Assembly: GCF_030388665.1 (NCBI RefSeq)
Contig: NZ_CP128846.1
Coordinates: forward strand, 5,902,501-5,966,500
DNA length: 64,000 nt
Direction of reading: 5' to 3'
Origin: Streptomyces flavofungini
GTDB lineage: Bacteria > Actinomycetota > Actinomycetes > Streptomycetales > Streptomycetaceae
Positions within the stretch are counted from its first letter, which is position 1. Every line of letters begins with the position of its first letter. The translations under genes and the position numbers were made by a program. Below the pieces are notes generated by a model. That model made no database searches. It was not told where the DNA came from and was given only the letters and a program-made list of their open reading frames with translations. Of the stretch, positions 57,885-64,000 are shown piece by piece.

Positions 57885-59312
57885 GTGAGGTGGGCGCTCG
57901 TGCGGGTGTGCCTGGCCGTCACCACGATGGTCGTGGCCGCGTTCGCCATCCCGCTGGGCCTCGTCATCCAGGAGATGGCCCGCGACCGCGCCTTCTCGGC
58001 CGCCGAACGGCACGCCGCCGGCATGGGCCCGACCCTCTCCATCACCACCGACCGCGCCCAGCTCACCCGGGCCGTCGCCACCTCCGAGGCGGGCGGCGAC
58101 GGGCGGATGGCCGTGTACGTGCCGGCCGTCGGCGAGCAGCCGGCGCTGCGGATCGGTGACCGTCGCGCCGCCGCCCGCGACGTGGCCGCGACCCGGGCGG
58201 AGGGGCGGGCGCGGACCGCGGGCGTGCCCGGCGGCTTCGCGCTGCTGCAGCCCTTCGGGCTGAGCTCCGGCGAGATCGCCGTCGTCGAGATCTTCGTGCC
58301 GGAGAGCGAGGTCAGCAACGGCGTGACCACGGCGTGGCTGGTGCTCGCGGGCGTCGGCGTGGCGCTCGTCATCGGGTCCGTCGCGGTCGCCGACCGCCTC
58401 GGCGTGCGCATGGTCCAGCCCGCCCGGCGGCTCGTGGGCGCCGCGCACGACCTCGGCGAGGGCAAGCTCGGCGCGCGGGTTCCGGAGGACGGGCCGACCG
58501 AACTGCGGCTCGCCGCCGTCGCGTTCAACTCCATGGCCGACCAGGTCGTCCAGCTCCTCGCCAACGAGCGGGAACTCGCGGCCGACCTGTCGCACCGGCT
58601 GCGTACCCCGCTGACGGTCCTGCGCCTGAACGCCGCCTCGCTCGGCGACGGCGCCGCCGCCGAACAGACCCGGACCGCCGTCGAACGCCTCGAACGCGAG
58701 GTCGACACCATCATCCGTACGGCACGGGACGCGAAGCCGCAGACGGCGGCCGGTGTGCACACCGGGCCCGGCGCCGGGTGCGACGCCGCCGAGGTGATCC
58801 GCGAACGGATGGAGTTCTGGTCGGCGCTCGCCGAGGACGAGGGGCGCGAGGCGCGGGTCGCCGGGGTGGAGCAGCCGGTGTGGATCCCGGTGGCACGGGC
58901 GGACCTGGTCGCCGCGGTGGACGCCCTCCTCGGCAACGTTTTCCGGCACACGCGGGAGGGCGCAGCCTTCGCCGTGGACGTGCACAGCGGCGAGGACGCG
59001 GTGATCGTGCTCGTCTCCGACGCCGGGGGCGGGATCGCCGACCCCGGGGCCGCACTCGCCCGCGGCACCTCCGGGGCCGCGACCGGCACGACGGGGTCCA
59101 CCGGCCTCGGCCTCGACATCGTCCGCCGCCTCGCGGAGTCCACCGGCGGCGATGTGCGCATCGGCCGCTCGGTCCTCGGGGGTACGGAGGTGCGCCTCTG
59201 GATCCAGCGGGACCCGCGGCGGCCCGCGGCCGGGGGGCGGGGGCGGCGGGGGGCCGTGCGGCGGCGCAGGCGGGTGCGGGCGGAGCAGGGGGCGAAGTCC
59301 CGCGCGGACTAA
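57885..59312 (+). CDS. OmpR-partner sensor histidine kinase
   Basis: A 475-residue membrane kinase: transmembrane segments at about 8-27 and 149-170 flank an extracellular sensor domain of about 120 residues, followed by HAMP (about 172-225), the phosphorylation helix with His237 in DLSHRLRTPL, and an ATPase domain with N box (ALLGNVFRHTREG) and GGGIADP. The C-terminal tail is strongly arginine-rich. It is co-transcribed with the response regulator. The chitinase gene begins 136 bases downstream, making chitin-linked control possible but unproven. Confidence 0.88.
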   Translation: MRWALVRVCLAVTTMVVAAFAIPLGLVIQEMARDRAFSAAERHAAGMGPTLSITTDRAQLTRAVATSEAGGDGRMAVYVPAVGEQPALRIGDRRAAARDVAATRAEGRARTAGVPGGFALLQPFGLSSGEIAVVEIFVPESEVSNGVTTAWLVLAGVGVALVIGSVAVADRLGVRMVQPARRLVGAAHDLGEGKLGARVPEDGPTELRLAAVAFNSMADQVVQLLANERELAADLSHRLRTPLTVLRLNAASLGDGAAAEQTRTAVERLEREVDTIIRTARDAKPQTAAGVHTGPGAGCDAAEVIRERMEFWSALAEDEGREARVAGVEQPVWIPVARADLVAAVDALLGNVFRHTREGAAFAVDVHSGEDAVIVLVSDAGGGIADPGAALARGTSGAATGTTGSTGLGLDIVRRLAESTGGDVRIGRSVLGGTEVRLWIQRDPRRPAAGGRGRRGAVRRRRRVRAEQGAKSRAD

Positions 59313-59448
59313 CCTTTCCCGACCCCGATCCCACTCTTAAGCCAACCCTAAGATCGTCAACTGGAGCCCGCTAAGCCCCTTTTGTCGTCTGCGGCCGGGC
59401 TAACGTGCGAGCGGTCCCACCCCCGCACCCCCCGAAGAGGCAGGCTCC

Positions 59449-60930
59449 ATGAGCACCCACCGTCGCAGGATCACAGGCAGGCAGAAGGCCGTGGGCGCCG
59501 TCGTCACGGCGGCCGTCGTCGGTGGCGGTGCCTTCCTGCTGTCCGGCACGGCCCAGGCGGCCTCCGTCGGCGCCGCGTACACGAAGACCAGCGACTGGTC
59601 GGGCGGATACACCGCGCAGTACGTCGTCAAGAACAGCTCCGACCGGGCCAAGGCCGACTGGACCCTGGAGTTCGAGCTGCCCGCGGGCACGAAGCTCAGC
59701 TCGCTGTGGAACGCCGAGCACAAGGTCGAGGGGCGCCGGGTCACCGTCACCCCGCCCAAGTGGGACAAGGAGCTGGCCCCCGGCGAGTCGGTGACGGTCG
59801 GGTTCGTCGTGTCCGGCGCCGCCGACCCGGTCACGTGCCTGATCGACGGCGCCAAGTGCGCGACCGACGACGACGCGGCCCCCGAGCCCTCCGGCCGCCC
59901 CACCGAGAAGCCCACCCAGGACCCGACCGGCGAGCCGACGGGCAAGCCCACCGGCAAGCCGACCCAGAAGCCCACCCCGACCTCCACCCCGACCCCCACC
60001 AGGATTCCCGGCGCTCCCGGCGAGGGCACCGGCAGCAAGGGCGCCGCCAAGTTCGCCCCCTTCGTCGACACCTCCCTCGCCCCGGCCTACGACCTCGTGG
60101 GCACCGCCGCGAAGACCGGCGTGAAGGAGTTCAACCTGGCCTTCGTCACCTCCGGCGGCGGCTGCGAACCCCTGTGGGGCGGCAGCACCGCGCTCGGCGA
60201 CGACAAGGTGGCCGCCCAGATCGGCGACCTGCGCGCCAAGGGCGGTGACGTCCGGGTGTCCTTCGGCGGCGCGGCGGGCTCCGAACTGGGTCTGCGCTGC
60301 GACAGCGCGGGCGCCCTCGCCAAGGCGTACGGCAAGGTCATCGACGCGTACAAGCTGACCAAGGTCGACTTCGACATCGAGGGCGCGGCCCTGCCGGACA
60401 CCGCCGCCAACTCCCGCCGCGCTCAGGCCGTCGCCGCCCTCCAGAAGGACCACCCGGGGCTCGACGTCTCCTTCACGCTGCCGGTGATGCCCGAAGGCCT
60501 GACCCAGCCGGGCGTCGACCTGCTCGCCGACGCGAAGAAGAACGGCGTGAGGATCTCCGCCGTGAACATCATGGCCATGGACTACGGGCCGGCCTACAGC
60601 GACGACATGGGGACCTACGCCACCCAGGCGGCGACCGCGACCCAGGCGCAGATCAAGGGCGTACTCGGCCTGTCGGACGCGCAGGCCTGGAAGACCGTCG
60701 CGGTCACTCCCATGATCGGCGTCAACGACGTCACCACGGAGATCTTCAAGGTCGACGACGCCACCCAGCTGGTGAAGTTCGCCAAGGACAAGGGGATCGG
60801 CTGGCTGTCGATGTGGTCGTCGACGCGCGACAAGGCCTGCCCGGGCGGCTCCGGCGGCGTCCAGCCGACGTGCTCGTCGATCGAGCAGGACCCGCTGGCG
60901 TTCACGAAGGCGTTCGCCGCGTACCAGTAG
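59449..60930 (+). CDS. Secreted GH18 chitinase with N-terminal carbohydrate-binding module
   Basis: A 493-residue exported enzyme: signal peptide 1-38 (ends TAQAAS), a CBM2-type module at about 39-133 (KTSDWSGGYTAQYVVKN, conserved tryptophans), a Thr/Pro/Lys linker at about 145-195, and a GH18 barrel at about 200-493. The catalytic DxDxE motif is DFDIE at residues 307-311. It resembles the chitinase D-like group of Streptomyces exochitinases/endochitinases. It cleaves chitin outside the cell. It is convergent with bglC and separated by a strong terminator. Confidence 0.9.
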   Translation: MSTHRRRITGRQKAVGAVVTAAVVGGGAFLLSGTAQAASVGAAYTKTSDWSGGYTAQYVVKNSSDRAKADWTLEFELPAGTKLSSLWNAEHKVEGRRVTVTPPKWDKELAPGESVTVGFVVSGAADPVTCLIDGAKCATDDDAAPEPSGRPTEKPTQDPTGEPTGKPTGKPTQKPTPTSTPTPTRIPGAPGEGTGSKGAAKFAPFVDTSLAPAYDLVGTAAKTGVKEFNLAFVTSGGGCEPLWGGSTALGDDKVAAQIGDLRAKGGDVRVSFGGAAGSELGLRCDSAGALAKAYGKVIDAYKLTKVDFDIEGAALPDTAANSRRAQAVAALQKDHPGLDVSFTLPVMPEGLTQPGVDLLADAKKNGVRISAVNIMAMDYGPAYSDDMGTYATQAATATQAQIKGVLGLSDAQAWKTVAVTPMIGVNDVTTEIFKVDDATQLVKFAKDKGIGWLSMWSSTRDKACPGGSGGVQPTCSSIEQDPLAFTKAFAAYQ

Positions 60931-60955
60931 CCGATCCCACGGCCGCTTCCCCCCG

Positions 60956-60994
60956 GTAGCCACCGCATCCCCCCAGTAGCCACTGCATCCCCCC
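60956..60994. repeat. 20-bp tandem duplication after the chitinase gene
   Basis: GTAGCCACCGCATCCCCCCA is followed directly by GTAGCCACTGCATCCCCCC, differing at one position. Confidence 0.7.
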
Positions 60995-60998
60995 ACAC

Positions 60999-61037
60999 GC
61001 GCCCCGGCCGGCACCTTCCCCCACCCGGCCGGGGCGC
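60999..61037. terminator. Bidirectional terminator between chitinase and bglC
   Basis: GCGCCCCGGCCGG (60999-61011) and CCGGCCGGGGCGC (61025-61037) form a perfect 13-pair stem with a 13-base loop in the gap between two convergent genes. Confidence 0.75.
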
Positions 61038-61044
61038 ACCTCTC

Positions 61045-62520
61045 TCACTCCTCGGCCGCGCGCAGCTCCCCGCTCGCCGCCAACTTCCCGTACCAGTGGG
61101 CGCTCGACTTCGGCGTCCGCGCCTGGGTCTCGTAGTCGACGTACACCGCCCCGAACCGCTTGCTGTAGCCGTACGCCCACTCGAAGTTGTCCATCAGCGA
61201 CCAGAGGAAGTAGCCGCGTACGTCGGCGCCCGCGAGGATCGCCTCGTGCACGGCGGCGAGGTGGCCGTGCAGATAGCGGATTCGGTCGGGGTCGTGGACC
61301 CGGCCGCCCGCGCCCGGCTTGTCGTCGTAGGCCGCGCCGTTCTCCGTCACGAAAAGGGGAACCCCGGGGGCCTGAGCGGTGTACTCAAGGAGAAGGTCCT
61401 TCAGGCCGGTGGGGTCCACCGGCCAGTCCATGGCGGTGAGTTCACCGGGCGCCCGGTGGAAGGAGACGCAGTCGGCGCCCGGCCAGGGGGAGTGGTCGGC
61501 GGCGCCGTGCCCGTCGAGGCGGGGTCCGGGCGCGGGCGGGGCGGCCGACACGACAGCGGGGGAGTAGTAGTTGATGCCGAGGAAGTCCAGCGGCTGCCGG
61601 GCGGTGGCCAGGTCGCGGTCGCGCACGAAGGACCAGTCCGTGATCCGCGCGGTGTCGGCGAGCAGATCGTCGTCGTACGTCCCGCGGAGCATCGGCCCGG
61701 TGAAGACGCGGTTGGCGAGCGCGTCGATGCGGCGCCGCGCGTCGAGATCCGCGGCGGACGGGGTCAGCGGGCGCACGGCGCTCGGGTTGAGGCAGACGCC
61801 GACCCGGGCGCGGGTCGGCAGCGCCGCGCGCAGCGCCCGGACGCCCAGGCCGTGGGCGAGGTTGAGGTGATGCGCCGCGCGCAGGGCGGCCGCGGGGTCG
61901 GTGCGGCCGGGCGCGTGCACGCCCGATCCATAGCCGAGGAACGCGCTGCACCATGGCTCGTTGAGGGTCGCCCACAGCTCCACGCGGTCGCCGAGCGCCC
62001 CGGCGACGAGGCCCGCGTACTCCTCGAAGCGGTAGGCCGTGTCCCGCTCCGGCCAGCCGCCGCCCGCCGGGGAGCCGCTGGGGAAGGCCGACTCCAGGTC
62101 CTGGGGCAGGTCCCAGTGGTAGAGCGTCACCATCGGCGTGATGCCGTGCGCGAGCAGCTCGTCGACGAGGGCGCGGTAGAAGTCGAGACCGCGCTGCACC
62201 GCGGGCCCGCGCCCGGTGGGCTGCACCCGGGGCCACGACACGGAGAAGCGGTACGCACCGATCCCGAGGTCGGCCATCAGCCGCACGTCCTCGCGCCACC
62301 GGTGGAAGTGGTCGCAGGCCACGTCCCCGGTGTCAGCGCCGAGCACCTTCCCCGGCGTATGGCTGAAGGTGTCCCAGATCGACGGCGTCCTGCCGTCCTC
62401 CCGCACCGCCCCCTCGATCTGGTACGCGGCGGTGGCGGCGCCCCACAGAAAGGAGGGCGGAAACCGCAGGCCGTCGCGGGACTCGGCGGGGGACGTCGCG
62501 TCGGACTTCACATCGGGCAT
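61045..62520 (-). CDS. bglC: GH1 beta-glucosidase (BglC)
   Basis: A 491-residue cytosolic family 1 glycosidase. The acid/base is Glu188 in ATLNEPW and the nucleophile Glu393 in FVTENGAAY; the N-terminal [14 protein letters not shown] signature is present. It follows two ceb permease genes on the same strand and so matches bglC, which hydrolyses imported cellobiose and cellotriose to glucose. A CebR box overlaps the start codon, so CebR can block bglC on its own as well as the operon promoter upstream. No secretion signal is present. Confidence 0.93.
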   Translation of the reverse strand: MPDVKSDATSPAESRDGLRFPPSFLWGAATAAYQIEGAVREDGRTPSIWDTFSHTPGKVLGADTGDVACDHFHRWREDVRLMADLGIGAYRFSVSWPRVQPTGRGPAVQRGLDFYRALVDELLAHGITPMVTLYHWDLPQDLESAFPSGSPAGGGWPERDTAYRFEEYAGLVAGALGDRVELWATLNEPWCSAFLGYGSGVHAPGRTDPAAALRAAHHLNLAHGLGVRALRAALPTRARVGVCLNPSAVRPLTPSAADLDARRRIDALANRVFTGPMLRGTYDDDLLADTARITDWSFVRDRDLATARQPLDFLGINYYSPAVVSAAPPAPGPRLDGHGAADHSPWPGADCVSFHRAPGELTAMDWPVDPTGLKDLLLEYTAQAPGVPLFVTENGAAYDDKPGAGGRVHDPDRIRYLHGHLAAVHEAILAGADVRGYFLWSLMDNFEWAYGYSKRFGAVYVDYETQARTPKSSAHWYGKLAASGELRAAEE

Positions 62521-62533
62521 GGAAGCGCTCCCA
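62520..62533. promoter_or_regulatory. CebR operator
   Basis: TGGAAGCGCTCCCA matches the CebR palindrome TGGGAGCGCTCCCA at 13 of 14 positions. It abuts the bglC start codon. CebR is the cellobiose/cellotriose-sensing LacI-type repressor of this operon. Confidence 0.85.
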
Positions 62534-62583
62534 TGGGTCGTACGGAAAGGACGAGAGGGGGTGGGGCACACGGGACGTGGCGG

Positions 62584-63435
62584 TCAGCCCTTGACGGCGC
62601 CCTGCATGATGCCGCCCACGATCTGCTTGCCGAACAGGACGAAGGCGATGAGCAGCGGCAGCGTGCCGAGCAGCGCGCCCGCCATGATCACGGACTGGTC
62701 GGGGATCTGGCCGCGGCCGAGTCCGGCGAGGGCCACCTGCACGGTCGGTTCGCCGCCCTGCGTCAGCGCGATGATGGGCCAGAAGAAGTCGTTCCAGGCC
62801 ATGACGAAGGTCAGCATGCCGAGGACGGCCATCGCGGGCCGGGCCGCGGGGAACACCACGTGCCAGATCAGCCGCAGACTGCTGGCGCCGTCGACGCGGG
62901 CGGCCTCGATCACCTCGGTGGGCAGCGCCTCGATGAGGTACTGCCGCATGAAGAACACCCCGAAGGCGCTCACCAGCGTCGGCAGGATCACCGACTGCAG
63001 CTGATCGGTCCAGCCGAACTCCGCCACCATCATGAACAGCGGTACGACACTGAGCTGCGGCGGCACCATCATCGTGCCGACCACGAGCAGCAGGAGCAGC
63101 CCCCGGAAGCGGAACCGCAGCTTGGCGAAGGCGAAGCCCGCGAGGGTGGAGAAGAGCACGGTGCCCACGGTGATGGTGCCCGCCACCACCAGGGTGTTGA
63201 GCAGGGCCGTGCCCATGTTGGCGTCGGTCCAGGCGATCTCCAGGTTCTTGAAGAGGTTCCCGCCGAACCAGAAGGGCGGGGGCGTCTCGGCGAGCCGCGT
63301 GTTGTTGCGGGACGCGGCGATGGCGGTCCACACCAGGGGGAAGAGGGAGCCGATGGTGAACAGGATCAGTACGGCGTAGGCCAGCTTGCCGCCGTGCAGT
63401 TGGCGTCCGGCGCCGCGTTTCTTGAGGCTTGCCAC
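62584..63435 (-). CDS. cebG: Cellobiose ABC transporter permease CebG
   Basis: A 283-residue MalG-type permease with six transmembrane segments and the EAA loop EAARVDGASSLRLIWHVVFP. Position between cebF and bglC and the CebR box identify it as CebG, which forms with CebF the membrane channel for cello-oligosaccharide uptake (energised by the shared ATPase MsiK encoded elsewhere). It starts 9 bases after the cebF stop, suggesting coupling. Confidence 0.9.
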   Translation of the reverse strand: MASLKKRGAGRQLHGGKLAYAVLILFTIGSLFPLVWTAIAASRNNTRLAETPPPFWFGGNLFKNLEIAWTDANMGTALLNTLVVAGTITVGTVLFSTLAGFAFAKLRFRFRGLLLLLVVGTMMVPPQLSVVPLFMMVAEFGWTDQLQSVILPTLVSAFGVFFMRQYLIEALPTEVIEAARVDGASSLRLIWHVVFPAARPAMAVLGMLTFVMAWNDFFWPIIALTQGGEPTVQVALAGLGRGQIPDQSVIMAGALLGTLPLLIAFVLFGKQIVGGIMQGAVKG

Positions 63436-63444
63436 GTCATCCCC

Positions 63445-64000
63445 TCACGCGCTTCTGCGGATCCAGCGGCTGATCGCCCAGTTGAGCAGGCCGATCAGGA
63501 CGAGAATGAGGAACATGGTCCAGGCGATCGCCGAGGACCGGCCCAGGTGCTGGTTGAACCAGCCCTGTTCGTACAGATAGAGACCCAGCGTCTGGAACTG
63601 GTGGTCGGAGCCGCCGGTGGGGCTCGCGCCCTGGCTGAACAGGAGCGGCTCGCCGAAGAGCTGGGTCGCCCCGATCGTCGAGACCACGCAGGTGAACAGG
63701 ATCGTCGGCCGCAGCGAGGGAATCGTGACGTGCCGGAACTGCTGCCAGCGGCTCGCGCCGTCCAGCGCCGCCGACTCGTACAGATCGTTGGGGATGGCCT
63801 GCATCGCGGCGAGGTAGATCAGCGCGTTGTAGCCCGTCCACCGCCAGATGACGATCGAGGAGACGGCGATCTGGGCGGTCCAGTCGCCGTTCTGCCAGTC
63901 CACGGCGTCGACCCCGACGAGGCCGAGCGCCCAGTTGATCATGCCGTGGTCGGTGCGGCTGAACATGAGCACGAAGACGAGCGTCGCCGCGGCCACGGAG
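63445..64000 (-). CDS. cebF: Cellobiose ABC transporter permease CebF (partial)
   Basis: The last 185 codons of a MalF-type permease; the 5' part lies beyond the window. Membrane segments and the EAA loop (YESAALDGASRWQQFRHVTIP) are visible, as is the C-terminal ISRWIRRSA tail. It is the partner of CebG; cebE, the cellobiose-binding lipoprotein, is expected just outside the window. Confidence 0.88.
   Translation of the reverse strand, partial: SVAAATLVFVLMFSRTDHGMINWALGLVGVDAVDWQNGDWTAQIAVSSIVIWRWTGYNALIYLAAMQAIPNDLYESAALDGASRWQQFRHVTIPSLRPTILFTCVVSTIGATQLFGEPLLFSQGASPTGGSDHQFQTLGLYLYEQGWFNQHLGRSSAIAWTMFLILVLIGLLNWAISRWIRRSA

Overview
The window is chromosomal DNA from a Streptomyces or very close actinomycete. 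The GC content is very high with strong third-position GC, GTG and TTG starts are common, stop/start overlaps (ATGA, GTGA, TTGA) are frequent, and the gene content is typical of the genus (csl cellulose-like polymer locus, ceb cellobiose operon, class F sortase, GAF-ANTAR, NsdA-like regulator). About 60 protein genes, three tRNA-Lys(CUU) genes and one cobalamin riboswitch are supported. I saw no rRNA, CRISPR array, transposase, integrase or phage genes.

Layout. (1) 1-6046: end of a GntR regulator, then an aminophosphonate uptake and breakdown operon (FAD oxidoreductase, phosphonatase-like HAD enzyme lacking the Schiff-base lysine, ATPase, two permeases, binding lipoprotein). (2) 6161-8870: a secreted-protein pseudogene, a NagD-like phosphatase, and a surface protein coupled to a class F sortase. 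(3) 8935-11381: cbtB-cbtA cobalt uptake genes behind a B12 riboswitch, and a GAF-ANTAR regulator. (4) 11542-22731: the csl locus (cslZ endoglucanase, glxA radical copper oxidase, cslA synthase) with accessory cell-wall genes and an AA10 LPMO preceded by a DasR-type operator. (5) 18.0-29.7 kb lies between two perfect 125-bp direct repeats, each carrying tRNA-Lys and its terminator. It also holds an acyl-CoA ligase, a NarL-type two-component pair and a GH114 lipoprotein, and it ends in debris: a frameshifted tryptophan dioxygenase fragment, an orphan type II thioesterase and a possible NRPS fragment. (6) 29.9-39.4 kb: IclR regulator, Ehu-type ABC transporter, DUF3830 protein, amidase, 2-hydroxyacid dehydrogenase and two paralogous maleate-isomerase/Asp-Glu-racemase-fold enzymes, which look like one catabolic module. 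(7) 39.9-45.5 kb: luciferase-like monooxygenase, LysR regulator, PAS-GGDEF-EAL protein, secreted M6 metallopeptidase. (8) 45.8-52.3 kb: third tRNA-Lys, a Prim-Pol-like small protein whose stop codon lies inside that tRNA gene, and a tightly overlapping three-gene set (Fe-S PD-(D/E)XK nuclease, unknown protein, SF1B helicase) followed upstream by PAP2. (9) 52.5-59.3 kb: phosphatase, NsdA-like regulator, small proteins, spermidine-synthase-fold protein, OmpR-type two-component pair. (10) 59.4-64 kb: GH18 chitinase, then bglC-cebG-cebF with a CebR box at the bglC start.

The best candidates for something not well described are the split Dna2-like nuclease/helicase operon (47.2-51.4 kb) and the Ehu/DUF3830/amidase/isomerase module (30-39.4 kb), whose usual ectoine label is not backed by any ectoine-degrading enzyme here. 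A recurrent theme is intergenic repeat DNA that has become coding: an inverted repeat forms part of a permease N-terminus, a G/C-run repeat sits in frame in the monooxygenase, and a terminator repeat supplies the end of cslZ.
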